Shown piece after piece: positions 17,626 to 27,005 of a stretch of DNA of 64,000 nucleotides. Each line of letters opens with the position of its first letter. Position 1 is the first letter of the stretch. The notes under the pieces are model-generated. The model searched no databases. It was not told the DNA's origin and saw only the letters and a list, made by a program, of their open reading frames with translations. A program made the position numbers and the translations under genes. This DNA comes from Muribaculum sp. An289 (GTDB taxonomy: Bacteria; Bacteroidota; Bacteroidia; Bacteroidales; UBA932), in NCBI RefSeq assembly GCF_002159555.1, contig NZ_NFIV01000003.1:186001-250000 (forward strand), read 5' to 3'.

Positions 17626-17679
17626 AGATAAGTTGAACAGGTGAAGATAAGATGAACAGGTGAAGATAAGATGAACAGG
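17623..17679. repeat. Three 19-bp tandem copies spanning the mtaB stop and the next start
   Basis: Copies at 17623-17641, 17642-17660 and 17661-17679 have the form 'tgaagataag(a/t)tgaacagg'. The first begins with the mtaB TGA stop and the third contains the ATG of the MBL gene. Copies two and three are identical; copy one has TTG in place of ATG. Confidence 0.92.
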
Positions 17680-18525
17680 GCTGTATTTTTAGGGACCGGC
17701 ACATCGCAGGGGGTGCCCATGATAGGATGCAAGTGCGAAGTGTGCATGTCATCCGATTCCCGCGACAAGCGGTTGAGGTCTTCCCTCTATGTCGAATACG
17801 GAGGCTGTCGCATCCTTGTTGATGCAGGGCCGGATTTCAGGCAGCAGATGCTGAGAGAAGACATATTGCATCTCGATGCCATCCTTCTGACACACAACCA
17901 TAAGGACCATACCGGAGGACTGGATGACGTCAGGGCCATAAATTATCTTGAAGAAAGGGCGGTGGACATCTACTGCGAAAAATATGTCGAGGATTCCCTG
18001 AGGTGCGAGTACTCGTATGCTTTTTCCGAGCCGCATTATCCCGGCATTCCGCTATGGAACATACACCTTATATCGTCGGAAACCCCGTTTCCCGTATCTC
18101 CGTGCGGCCCTTCTGCCGGGAAGCCCGTCACTGTCATACCCGTGCGCGGAATGCATTTCAGGCTGCCGGTCCTCGGCTTCCGTTTCGGAAAACTGGCCTA
18201 TCTGACCGACATGAACTGCATTCCGGAAGACCAGTTCCGCAAACTGGAAGGTCTCGATGTCATGACAATCAATTGTGTACGACACGGAAGCCATCTGTCC
18301 CATTTCAGCTTCGAACAGGCCATAGCCGTTGCGTTGAAGGTCGGCGCCAAACGTACATACCTTACCCATCTGTCCCACCAGCTGGAAAAACATTCGGTCC
18401 TTGAGGGACTGATAGTGGAGGAGGCCTCCCGCCAGCTTGTCTCCGCCGGAAAGCCTGTTCCCGATGATATCGGACAGCGCATCATGCCGGCCTATGACGG
18501 TTTGGAAATAACATTCGGGGATTGA
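17671..18525 (+). CDS. MBL-fold metallo-hydrolase (PhnP-like, COG1235)
   Basis: A 284-residue metallo-beta-lactamase-fold enzyme. It opens with 'FLGTGTSQGVPMIGC' and a 'CKCEVC' cysteine pair as in PhnP-type phosphodiesterases, followed by the metal motif 'THNHKDHTGGLDDVR', later ligands in 'GMHF', 'LTDMN' and 'LTHLSHQLEKH'. The likely role is cyclic phosphodiesterase or related hydrolase; the true substrate is unknown. The start lies in the last copy of the 19-bp tandem repeat, so two further start-like codons occur upstream in other frames. Probably the last gene of the tamB-rsmI-like-folB-mtaB operon. Confidence 0.87.
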   Translation: MNRAVFLGTGTSQGVPMIGCKCEVCMSSDSRDKRLRSSLYVEYGGCRILVDAGPDFRQQMLREDILHLDAILLTHNHKDHTGGLDDVRAINYLEERAVDIYCEKYVEDSLRCEYSYAFSEPHYPGIPLWNIHLISSETPFPVSPCGPSAGKPVTVIPVRGMHFRLPVLGFRFGKLAYLTDMNCIPEDQFRKLEGLDVMTINCVRHGSHLSHFSFEQAIAVALKVGAKRTYLTHLSHQLEKHSVLEGLIVEEASRQLVSAGKPVPDDIGQRIMPAYDGLEITFGD

Positions 18526-18565
18526 GCGGTACCGGCGCTTCCGGGGAACTTCTTGTGAAAATAGA

Positions 18566-18597
18566 TTTGTCTGTTTCGGAAAAAAGCCTTATTTTTG
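18566..18597 (+). promoter_or_regulatory. gyrA promoter
   Basis: TTTG (18566-18569), exactly 20 bases, then TATTTTTG (18590-18597), a full match to the Bacteroidota promoter consensus. Transcription would begin near 18602, giving a leader of about 45 bases before the gyrA ATG. Confidence 0.75.
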
Positions 18598-18646
18598 ACG
18601 GTTATTTTGATTTAGAAAAACAGCTTCAAAAAATATAGACTTGATT

Positions 18647-21157
18647 ATGGATATGGATCAGAACCAGACGACGGGGACGGGGCGGATAGAAACCGTGAAT
18701 ATAGACAAGCAGATGAAAAGCGCGTATATCGACTATTCGATGTCCGTTATCGTCTCTCGTGCCCTGCCGGATGTGAGGGACGGTCTCAAGCCGGTTCATC
18801 GCAGGGTTTTGTTCGGAATGTCCGAACTCGGCCTTACTTACGACAAACCGACTAAGAAATCGGCCCGTATAGTGGGTGAAGTCCTCGGTAAGTACCATCC
18901 TCATGGCGATACGAGCGTGTACGATACCATGGTGCGCATGGCACAGGACTGGTCGATGCGTTATACGCTTGTTTACGGCCAGGGTAATTTCGGATCCATA
19001 GACGGGTATTCTCCGGCTGCAATGCGTTATACCGAAGCGAAGTTGCAGCGCATAGCCGAAGAGGTCCTTGCCGACCTGGACAAGGATACGGTGGATTTCC
19101 AGAAGAACTTCGACGAGTCCCTGGACGAGCCGAAGGTATTGCCTGCAAAAGTTCCCCTTTTGCTCGTAAACGGTTCTTCCGGCATAGCTGTCGGCATGGC
19201 GACAAACATGGCGCCTCACAATCTGACTGAAGTGTGCAATGCCATAGAAGCGTATATAGACAATCCGGACATAACCACGGAAGGGCTGATGCAGCACATC
19301 TCCGGCCCCGATTTTCCTACCGGAGGCATTATCCAGGGAATCCAGGGGATTAAGGACGCATTCGAGACCGGCCGCGGAAAGATAGTGATAAGGTCCAAGA
19401 CCGAAATCGAGACGGATGCCCACGGAAGGGACCAGATAATCGTTACCGAAATACCTTATATGGTAAACAAGAGGGAGCTGATTGAGAAAATAGCCGAACT
19501 CGTGGAGGCCAAGAAGGTGGACGGAATCACATACGTCAATGACGAGAGCAACCGCCACGGCATGCGCATCCTCATCCGTCTGAAACAGGGTGCGGTTGCC
19601 AATGTCGTGCTGAATACGCTGTTCAAATATACCCAGCTGCAATCGAGTTTTTCAGTAAACAACGTGGTTCTCGTGGACGGACGTCCGAGGCTTCTGAACC
19701 TGAAAGACCTTATTAAATATTATGTGCGCCACAGGCATGACGTGGTAGTGCGCAGAAGCCGTTTCGAGCTGGAGAAGGCACAGAAGCGCGCGCACATACT
19801 CGAAGGCCTCCTGAAGGCATTGGATTTCATAGATGAAATCATAGCCATGATCCGCGCTTCCCGTACAGTGGACGATGCGAAGTCTTCAATCATAGCCCGT
19901 TTCGATTTTACGGAACCGCAGGCCGCGGCAATAGTCGCGATGCGCCTGTCGCAGCTCGTAGGTCTGGAACGCGAGAGGCTCCAGTCCGAATATGACGAGC
20001 TGATGAAGGTAATCAACCGTCTGGAAGCCATATTGGCAAGTTACGACTTGCAGATGGGGGTCATTAAGGAGGAACTTGAATATCTGAAAGAAAAATACGG
20101 GGATGCAAGGCGCTCGGTAATAGAGCCTTCCGAAGACGAGTTCAATCCGGAGGACTTCTATCCGAACGAGGATGTGGTGATAACCATATCCCACCTCGGT
20201 TATATCAAACGTACCCCGCTTACGGAATACCGTCTCCAGAACAGGGGAGGAGTGGGCGCCAAGGGCAGTACCACGAGGGACGAAGACTTCATAGAGCATA
20301 TCTACGTGGCCAACATGCACAGTACCATGCTGTTCTTTACGGCCAAGGGAAAATGCTTCTGGCTCAAGGTCTACGAGATTCCGGAAGGGGCCAAGTCCTC
20401 GAAGGGCCGCGCATTGCAGAACGTGATAAACATCGAGCCTGACGACAAAATCTGCGCGTATATCAATGTCAGGAGCCTGAAGGATGAAGACTATATCAAC
20501 AACAACTACATAATCCTCGGCACGAAGCGCGGAACCATAAAGAAGACCTCCCTCGAAGCCTATTCGAGACCGCGTGCCAACGGCATAAACGCCATAACTA
20601 TCCGCGAAGGCGACGAATTGCACGGGGCCGTGCTTACGAACGGCAATTGCGAGATTCTGCTTGCCGGAAAGAAAGGACGTTGCGTGCGTTTCGATGAAAA
20701 GGATGCAAGGGCCATAGGCAGGACCGGTGCAGGTGTCAGGGGTATATCCATAGATGAAGACGACGAGGTCGTAGGCCTTGTATGCGTGGATCCGGCATCC
20801 GAGGACATGTCCTCCAAGACCATCCTCGCAGTGAGTGAAAACGGTTATGGCAAGCGTTCCGTTCTGGAAGATTACCGTAAGACAAACCGTGGCGGTAAGG
20901 GTGTGAAGACCATAAACATTACGGAAAAGACCGGAGCCCTGATTGCGCTGAAGGAAGTCTCCGAAGATGACGACCTTATGATAATCAACCGTTCCGGCAT
21001 AACCATCAGGCTGTCCGTGTCCGCCATAAGGGTGGCAGGCCGTTCGACACAGGGTGTCAGACTGATAAATATCCGGGAAGGGGACGGAATAGCCGCCGTA
21101 TGTACAGTCGACAACAAGGATACCGACGGAACCGGTGCCGCGGAAGAAAAGGAATGA
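18647..21157 (+). CDS. gyrA: DNA gyrase subunit A
   Basis: Breakage-reunion subunit of gyrase, which introduces negative supercoils. The active-site tyrosine is Tyr128 in 'AAMRYTE'. The quinolone-pocket stretch reads '[17 protein letters not shown]', with Thr89 at the position of E. coli Ser83. The C-terminal beta-pinwheel carries a GyrA-box-like 'QNRGGVGA', which favours GyrA over ParC. 836 residues. ATG 18647 is preferred over the TTG at 18641. Confidence 0.94.
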   Translation: MDMDQNQTTGTGRIETVNIDKQMKSAYIDYSMSVIVSRALPDVRDGLKPVHRRVLFGMSELGLTYDKPTKKSARIVGEVLGKYHPHGDTSVYDTMVRMAQDWSMRYTLVYGQGNFGSIDGYSPAAMRYTEAKLQRIAEEVLADLDKDTVDFQKNFDESLDEPKVLPAKVPLLLVNGSSGIAVGMATNMAPHNLTEVCNAIEAYIDNPDITTEGLMQHISGPDFPTGGIIQGIQGIKDAFETGRGKIVIRSKTEIETDAHGRDQIIVTEIPYMVNKRELIEKIAELVEAKKVDGITYVNDESNRHGMRILIRLKQGAVANVVLNTLFKYTQLQSSFSVNNVVLVDGRPRLLNLKDLIKYYVRHRHDVVVRRSRFELEKAQKRAHILEGLLKALDFIDEIIAMIRASRTVDDAKSSIIARFDFTEPQAAAIVAMRLSQLVGLERERLQSEYDELMKVINRLEAILASYDLQMGVIKEELEYLKEKYGDARRSVIEPSEDEFNPEDFYPNEDVVITISHLGYIKRTPLTEYRLQNRGGVGAKGSTTRDEDFIEHIYVANMHSTMLFFTAKGKCFWLKVYEIPEGAKSSKGRALQNVINIEPDDKICAYINVRSLKDEDYINNNYIILGTKRGTIKKTSLEAYSRPRANGINAITIREGDELHGAVLTNGNCEILLAGKKGRCVRFDEKDARAIGRTGAGVRGISIDEDDEVVGLVCVDPASEDMSSKTILAVSENGYGKRSVLEDYRKTNRGGKGVKTINITEKTGALIALKEVSEDDDLMIINRSGITIRLSVSAIRVAGRSTQGVRLINIREGDGIAAVCTVDNKDTDGTGAAEEKE

Positions 21158-21198
21158 TGTCTGAAAATATGAATATTAACCACAAAAATGATATTTCA

Positions 21199-22524
21199 AT
21201 GAAAAGATTGTTTATTGCACTTTCGTTGCTCCTGTCCGTACAGCTGGCAGGTGCACAGTCAAAAGCAGTAGTCGACGCCATAAGCGATGTCGATAAGGCA
21301 AAGGAGGCATTGGCCAATCCGAAGAAAGCCGTAAAACCGGCTTCATGGATAAACCTCGGCGAGGCCTATATCAAGGCTTTCGAAGCACCGGCCCCTGCCG
21401 TAGTCACAGGCATGCCTCAGCCGCAGATTGCCATGCTTCTCGGCGGAATGGCCCCGGTTTCTTCGGAAGACAGGATAATGGGCGGAATCCCTTACCATGT
21501 TGACATCTATCCGGAGTTCAACCTTTATTATGACGGTACCGGCGTACTGGCCATAGTCGAGGTCACCAAGGCTGCATATACCGACATCGACCCTCTCGCT
21601 GAAGCCATCAACGCATTCGTGAAGGCTGGCGAGCTCGAGACCAAGGAAAAAGGCATTGAGAAGGTGAAGGCACACCTCCAGAACGTATCTTCCCTGTATT
21701 TCAGCGATGCAATGACCATGTACAGCCTTGAAAAATACGGTGCTGCTTCGGACGACTTCATGAAATGCGTGGAGATTTCAGAGCTGCCGCTGTTGGGCAA
21801 CATCGACACCCTCTCCGTTTTCAACGCCGCATTTACGGCCAACCTCGCTTCCGATACCCTGAGGGCCATCACGATGTTCGAAAGATGCGTGGAACTGGGT
21901 TACTATGAAAACGGTGACGTATTTGCGAGCCTCGCAGGCCTGTATATCGGCAAAGGCGACAACGCAAAAGGAAAATCCATCCTCGAAGAAGGCTTCAAGC
22001 TTTTCCCTTCGAGCCAGGCCATAATAATCGGACTTATCAATTATTATCTTGACAACAACGAGGATCCTCAGACCCTCTTCTCCCTCATAGCCGAGGCAAA
22101 GGCCAACGAGCCTAACAATGCTTCCCTTTACTATGTGGAAGGAAATGTCTACAAAGGTCTCGGAGACATTCAGAAGGCCCTGGAATGCTATTACAAATCG
22201 TATGAAATCGACCCTAACTACGTATTCGGCCTCTATGCGGCAGGTACTCTCTGGTATGACGAAGCTGTAAGGGTTTCCGAAATTGCACAGAGCGAAATGG
22301 ACGATAAGAAGTACAACGCCCTCGTGGAAGAATTCGAAGGCTATATGGTCAATGCCATCGAGCCTTTCGAGACACTTTTCAATGCTACCGAGGATGTCGA
22401 GTTCAAGACAATCGCCGCAGAATACCTGAAGAGCATCAATTTCCGTTTCCGCGACAGGGATCAGAAATACATGGACGGATATGAAAAATACAATTCATAT
22501 CTCAATTCGCAGCAGAACCAGTAA
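21199..22524 (+). CDS. Exported tetratricopeptide-repeat protein
   Basis: The 441-residue protein starts with a signal peptide ('MKRLFIALSLLLSVQLAGAQ'), and TPR-like helices are evident from about residue 150 on, for example 'LYYVEGNVYKGLGDIQKALECYYKSYEIDPN'-type spacing around residues 310-340. A lower-complexity alpha-helical N-terminal part precedes them. It is a common Bacteroidota family of unknown role, possibly a scaffold in the periplasm. It lies 41 bases after gyrA, and a strong hairpin (22555-22589) follows. Confidence 0.8.
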   Translation: MKRLFIALSLLLSVQLAGAQSKAVVDAISDVDKAKEALANPKKAVKPASWINLGEAYIKAFEAPAPAVVTGMPQPQIAMLLGGMAPVSSEDRIMGGIPYHVDIYPEFNLYYDGTGVLAIVEVTKAAYTDIDPLAEAINAFVKAGELETKEKGIEKVKAHLQNVSSLYFSDAMTMYSLEKYGAASDDFMKCVEISELPLLGNIDTLSVFNAAFTANLASDTLRAITMFERCVELGYYENGDVFASLAGLYIGKGDNAKGKSILEEGFKLFPSSQAIIIGLINYYLDNNEDPQTLFSLIAEAKANEPNNASLYYVEGNVYKGLGDIQKALECYYKSYEIDPNYVFGLYAAGTLWYDEAVRVSEIAQSEMDDKKYNALVEEFEGYMVNAIEPFETLFNATEDVEFKTIAAEYLKSINFRFRDRDQKYMDGYEKYNSYLNSQQNQ

Positions 22525-22554
22525 CCGGCAATAATTAAGATCTAGATAAAAATC

Positions 22555-22589
22555 AGAGGCGGCAGTGTGAGGTTTCCTTTGCCGCCTCT
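22555..22589 (+). terminator. Hairpin after the TPR gene
   Basis: Perfect 10-bp arms AGAGGCGGCA (22555-22564) and TGCCGCCTCT (22580-22589) with a 15-base loop, followed by only a short T-rich tail. It lies between the TPR gene and the S46 peptidase gene, so terminator or attenuator are both possible. Confidence 0.55.
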
Positions 22590-22604
22590 TTACTTGAAAG
22601 TCGT

Positions 22605-24722
22605 ATGAGATATCTGTTTAGCATTTTACTTGTCCCGCTCGTTTTCGCCATCTTCCCTGTAAAGCTTTCTGCCGATGAGGGAATGTGGCTTCCGGTCCTC
22701 ATATCGGAAAGGATAGACGATATGAAGGCAAAAGGTTTCAGGCTCGATGCGGAGGACATTTACAGTATCAATCAGGCATCATTGAAGGATGCCGTCGTGC
22801 TGTTCAACGGCGGATGTACCGGAGAACTCATTTCCAATCAAGGGCTCCTGCTTACCAACCATCACTGCGGTTACGGTGCAATCCAGTGCCACAGTTCCGT
22901 GGAACACGACTATCTTAAAGACGGTTTCTGGGCCATGTCGCTCGATGAAGAACTGCCGAACGACGGGCTTTGGGTCAGCTTCCTCATAAGGATGGAGGAT
23001 GTGACGGATGCGGTGCTCCAGGGGTACGACAGCTCGATGGACGAGGCACGGAGGGATTCGCTGGTAAGGGCCAATTCCGCGGCCATAGAGGCCAGGGCGA
23101 TGGCGGAAGGACCGTCGTATCAGGCATCGGTCGAATCCATGTATTACGGCAACCAGTATTTTCTTTTCGTTTATCAGAAATTCGATGACGTAAGGCTTGT
23201 AGGCGCCCCTCCTTCTTCGGTGGGAAAATTCGGAGGCGACACGGACAACTGGATGTGGCCTCGCCATACCGGGGATTTCTCGATTTTCAGGATATATGCG
23301 GACAAGGACAACAATCCGGCAGCCTACAGCGAGGACAATGTCCCTTACAGGCCGAAAAAATTTTTCAAGATTTCCACGGCAGGAGTGAATGAAGGCGATT
23401 TTACCTTCGTGTACGGTTTTCCCGGCAGTACCCAGGAATATGTGCATTCCGATGCCATCGGATACATCGAGGAAATGAATCCCAAGAAGATAGCGCTCAG
23501 GGACGGAAGGCTGGAAATAATGAAAAAATACATGTCCGCCGACCAGGATGTGAGGATACGCTATTCTTCGAAACAGGCAAATGTCGCCAATGCCTGGAAG
23601 AAATGGCAGGGCGAGCTGAAAGGTCTGATAAAATTAGAGACACGTTCGGTGAAGAAGGAGTCCGAGAAGGCTTTTACGGAATGGGCACTCAGCGGAGGAC
23701 ATGACGAATATGCCGGCGTAATAGAGGAACTTTCACGGCTATACGCCCAGGTCCGTCCTTATTCGTATGCGATGGACTATTATGTGGAGTCGCTGAACGG
23801 TGTCGACGCATTCAGGTTTGCCATGAATGTGGGGCGTTATATCGGACTGAACGGTACGGAGGGCCTTGCCGATTATGCGGAAGCCTTCTTCAAGGACTAT
23901 TATTATCCTATCGATGAGGAGATTTTCATCTTTACGGCCGACAGGTTCATGGAAGACGTGCCGGACGAATTCAAGCCGGAATATCTGAAGGAGGAGTTTA
24001 CCCGTCTGGGCTCGACGGCCGCCGTGGCCGATTCGGTATTTGCCGTGTCCATTTTCACGGACAGGGAAAAGACACTCGCCCTTGCCGCCCTCGATTCGGC
24101 GAAGGCGATGGAGGCGGTGGCTTCCGACCCTCTTTACAGGCTGGCCGACTCGTTCTATGCCGAATATGCCGCACTGTCCGGACCTGCAATGGAAATCAAC
24201 AGGCGGATCGCCCTTATGAACAGGACATATATGCGGGGGCAGATGGAATTCGATTCGGAAAAGGCCTTCTATCCGGATGCCAACCTTACCCTGAGGGTCT
24301 CATACGGGGAAGTGGCCGGCTTCGAGCCTTCGGACGGCATCGAATATCTGCCGGTCTCTACCCTTGAAGGAATAATCGAAAAGGACAATCCCGATATTTT
24401 CGATTATGACATCCCTCAGAAACTCAGGGATCTGTATGCGGCCAAGGACTATGGCAGATGGGAAACGGAAGGTACTGTTCCGGTATGTTTCCTTGCCACC
24501 AACCATACTTCCGGGGGCAATTCGGGCAGTCCTGTCATAAATGCGGACGGCAATCTTGTCGGGGTCAATTTCGACAGGGTATGGGAAGGCACCATGAGCG
24601 ACCTTGATTTCGACCCGGAACTTTGCCGTAACATATCCCTCGACATAAGGTATGTGCTCTTCATCATAGACAAGTATGCGGGAGCCCGTAACCTTATGGA
24701 CGAAATAGTTTTCGCGGATTGA
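22605..24722 (+). CDS. S46 family dipeptidyl peptidase, DPP11-type
   Basis: Exported serine exopeptidase that removes dipeptides from peptide N-termini for asaccharolytic growth. A signal peptide ends near residue 23 ('KLSADEGMW'). Triad candidates are His87 in 'TNHHCGYG', Asp in 'GGDTDNWMWPRHTGDF' and Ser640 in 'SGGNSGSP'. The specificity position 18 residues after the serine is Arg658 in 'VNFDRVWEG'; in the family Arg there marks DPP11 (Asp/Glu at P1) and Gly marks DPP7. Length 705 fits. It ends six bases from the convergent ComEC-like gene. Confidence 0.92.
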   Translation: MRYLFSILLVPLVFAIFPVKLSADEGMWLPVLISERIDDMKAKGFRLDAEDIYSINQASLKDAVVLFNGGCTGELISNQGLLLTNHHCGYGAIQCHSSVEHDYLKDGFWAMSLDEELPNDGLWVSFLIRMEDVTDAVLQGYDSSMDEARRDSLVRANSAAIEARAMAEGPSYQASVESMYYGNQYFLFVYQKFDDVRLVGAPPSSVGKFGGDTDNWMWPRHTGDFSIFRIYADKDNNPAAYSEDNVPYRPKKFFKISTAGVNEGDFTFVYGFPGSTQEYVHSDAIGYIEEMNPKKIALRDGRLEIMKKYMSADQDVRIRYSSKQANVANAWKKWQGELKGLIKLETRSVKKESEKAFTEWALSGGHDEYAGVIEELSRLYAQVRPYSYAMDYYVESLNGVDAFRFAMNVGRYIGLNGTEGLADYAEAFFKDYYYPIDEEIFIFTADRFMEDVPDEFKPEYLKEEFTRLGSTAAVADSVFAVSIFTDREKTLALAALDSAKAMEAVASDPLYRLADSFYAEYAALSGPAMEINRRIALMNRTYMRGQMEFDSEKAFYPDANLTLRVSYGEVAGFEPSDGIEYLPVSTLEGIIEKDNPDIFDYDIPQKLRDLYAAKDYGRWETEGTVPVCFLATNHTSGGNSGSPVINADGNLVGVNFDRVWEGTMSDLDFDPELCRNISLDIRYVLFIIDKYAGARNLMDEIVFAD

Positions 24723-24728
24723 CACGGC

Positions 24729-25661
24729 TCACGGGAGGGCGGATACGGATTCCGTAATCCATACGAGGATGTCTATGGAACATGACAGGATTTTTCCGCA
24801 GAATATCCCGGCCGGAGGCCAGATTGCGAATGCCAGCATCGAGGTCATTATCAAGGCGAGTATTACGGAGCTGAGCGGTACGCAAAGCAGGTTGGTGACC
24901 AGAAAATATTTGGGAAAATAGCCGAAATACCACAGTATCAACGGCAATGTGGATATTTGGCAGGCTACTGACAGGGCGATGGTGTTCCAGATGTACTTCA
25001 TCGCCCTGTTTTTCGTATATATCAGGTCTTTAAGGTATGGGAAAATCGTGAAAATCCCTATCATGGCGCTGTATGAAAGCTGGAATCCCACGTCGGCGGC
25101 GGCTTCCGGATTGTAGGAAAGGATTATTATCGCGCTGAGCGCGAGTACCCACAGGGGCTTCTGCTTCCTTCCGAGGATTTTTCCGGTCTCGTATATGAAT
25201 ATCATTACGAAGGCGCGTGCAATGGAATTGGCCATTCCGGTCATGAGGGAATAAATGAAAAGAAGGGAGACATTCACCGTGCTTCTGACGGCGGTCCCTG
25301 CCCTGCCTGAAGGGATGAAGGAGGTCAGGACGGTGAAAATCCCGTATAATATGCTGAGATGCATTCCGGAAAGGGCAAGCAGGTGGGATACGCCGCTTAT
25401 GCGGAAATATTCCTTGTCCTCCCTGGATATTTCGCTTTTGTCGCCCAGAAAAAGCGCCTTTGCGAAGGCACGTCCCCTCGGGTCTTCCGGCATCGTGCCT
25501 TCGATGGCCGTCTCGCATTCCGCGTAAAGGGCCGCGGAGATGTTTTTCCTCATCTCCGGCAGTTCCGAGCCCGATATTATCCTTATGTAAACGAAGGCCG
25601 CGAGATATAAAATGCCGATGCAGGCCGCGGCTGCCCTGATTCCGAATCCTTCCCCTCTCAT
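24729..25661 (-). CDS. Short ComEC/Rec2-like membrane protein
   Basis: The 310-residue protein contains only the Competence core of ComEC: 'AKALFLGDKSEISREDKEYFRISGVSHLLALSGMH', 'MTGMANSIARAFVM' and 'DVGFQLSYSAMIGIF', with seven or more hydrophobic segments. Full ComEC (roughly 600-750 residues) also has an N-terminal OB-type domain and a C-terminal metallo-beta-lactamase domain, both absent here. The frame stops cleanly and no remnant of the missing domains was seen nearby, so it may be a natural short form or a truncation. Role in DNA uptake is therefore uncertain. Confidence 0.8.
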   Translation of the reverse strand: MRGEGFGIRAAAACIGILYLAAFVYIRIISGSELPEMRKNISAALYAECETAIEGTMPEDPRGRAFAKALFLGDKSEISREDKEYFRISGVSHLLALSGMHLSILYGIFTVLTSFIPSGRAGTAVRSTVNVSLLFIYSLMTGMANSIARAFVMIFIYETGKILGRKQKPLWVLALSAIIILSYNPEAAADVGFQLSYSAMIGIFTIFPYLKDLIYTKNRAMKYIWNTIALSVACQISTLPLILWYFGYFPKYFLVTNLLCVPLSSVILALIMTSMLAFAIWPPAGIFCGKILSCSIDILVWITESVSALP

Positions 25662-25687
25662 CTTTCTCTCTCTTAAACGGAATTTCG

Positions 25688-25718
25688 TTGCAATTTAATT
25701 ATTTAATCTATATTTTTG
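25688..25718 (+). promoter_or_regulatory. ackA promoter
   Basis: TTG (25688-25690), 20 bases, TATTTTTG (25711-25718). Transcription would start near 25724, about 20 bases before the ackA ATG. Confidence 0.65.
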
Positions 25719-25742
25719 CGATAATTTTTAATTTTTATCGAG

Positions 25743-26963
25743 ATGAAAGTTCTGGTATTGAATTGCGGCAGCTCTTCCTTGAAGTATCAGTTGCTTGATA
25801 TGAAGAGCGCGGATGACTATGAATTGAAGGCTAAAGGCCTTGTTGAGCGTATAGGGATGGACATGTCCGTCCTCACGCATCGCAAGACCGGCGCGGACAA
25901 ATTCGTAATCGAGAAACCGATTGCCGACCATAAGGTCGCCATATCCTGCGTTTTCAAGGAATTGCTGGACGAAGGCCACGGCGTGATTTCTTCCGTACAG
26001 GAAATAGAGGCGGTAGGCCACCGTGTCGCACATGGCGGCGAGTATTTTACCGAAAGCGCGTTTGTGGACAAGGAGGCCGAGAGGAACATCGAGGCATGCT
26101 GCGATCTCGCCCCTCTGCACAACCCGGCCAATCTTCTCGGAATCAGGGCGATGTCCGAACTTCTGCCGGACGTTCCGCAGGTGGCCGTATTCGATACTTC
26201 CTTCCATTCTTCAATGCCCGACTATGCATATCTGTACGCCATACCGTACGAATACTATGAGAAATACGGCGTGCGCCGTTACGGGTTCCACGGGACTTCG
26301 CATAAATTCGTGGCGGAGAAGGCCTGCAAGATTCTCGGCAAGGATATCGACAAGATGAAAATCATTACCTGCCATCTCGGGAACGGAAGCTCCATTACCG
26401 CCATCCAGAACGGCAAATCCATAGATACCTCAATGGGATTCACCCCTCTTGAAGGCCTTATCATGGGAACGCGCAGCGGAAACATAGACCCGGGAGCGGT
26501 TTCCTTCATCGAGGAGAAGGAGGGGATAACTCCGTCCGAAATGAACACGATACTCAATAAGAAGAGCGGTTTCCTCGGACTTTCGGGAATTTCTTCCGAC
26601 TGTAGGGATCTTACCGACGCCGCCGATGCGGGAAGCGAAAGGGCGAAACTCACTCTTAAAAAGCTTGCATACGACATACTGAAATATATAGGTGCGTATT
26701 CGGCCGTCATGGACGGTGTGGACCTGGTGGTGTTTACCGGAGGAATCGGTGAAAACAACCGCAGCATGCGCCGCATGGTCTGCGAACACCTGGATTTCCT
26801 CGGGGTCGAATTCGATTACGAGGCGAACGACAGCGTTTCCGGCGAAGACGTGATACTGACTAAGCCAGGGGCGAAGACCGTAGTCATGGCATTGACTACC
26901 AACGAAGAACTCGTTATCGCAAGGGATACCCTGAGAATCGTTGGCGAACGTATGCGTTCTTAA
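25743..26963 (+). CDS. ackA: Acetate kinase
   Basis: Interconverts acetyl phosphate + ADP and acetate + ATP, giving substrate-level ATP. The 406-residue protein opens with 'MKVLVLNCGSSSLKYQLL' and has 'VGHRVAHGGEYFT', 'RYGFHGTSHKFV', 'CHLGNGSSI', 'MGTRSGNIDPG' and 'VVFTGGIGENN', all signatures of acetate kinases rather than butyrate kinases. It is upstream of ptb and buk on the same strand with a 42-base gap; the usual partner pta is not in the window. Confidence 0.95.
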   Translation: MKVLVLNCGSSSLKYQLLDMKSADDYELKAKGLVERIGMDMSVLTHRKTGADKFVIEKPIADHKVAISCVFKELLDEGHGVISSVQEIEAVGHRVAHGGEYFTESAFVDKEAERNIEACCDLAPLHNPANLLGIRAMSELLPDVPQVAVFDTSFHSSMPDYAYLYAIPYEYYEKYGVRRYGFHGTSHKFVAEKACKILGKDIDKMKIITCHLGNGSSITAIQNGKSIDTSMGFTPLEGLIMGTRSGNIDPGAVSFIEEKEGITPSEMNTILNKKSGFLGLSGISSDCRDLTDAADAGSERAKLTLKKLAYDILKYIGAYSAVMDGVDLVVFTGGIGENNRSMRRMVCEHLDFLGVEFDYEANDSVSGEDVILTKPGAKTVVMALTTNEELVIARDTLRIVGERMRS

Positions 26964-27005
26964 TTCCGATTTTGATAAGTTTTATATAAAAATCAAATCT
27001 ATCTT

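Noticed and set aside
18626-19642. Long minus-strand frame opposite gyrA (338 codons)
   Set aside because: gyrA has complete family motifs on the plus strand; the antisense translation has no domain.
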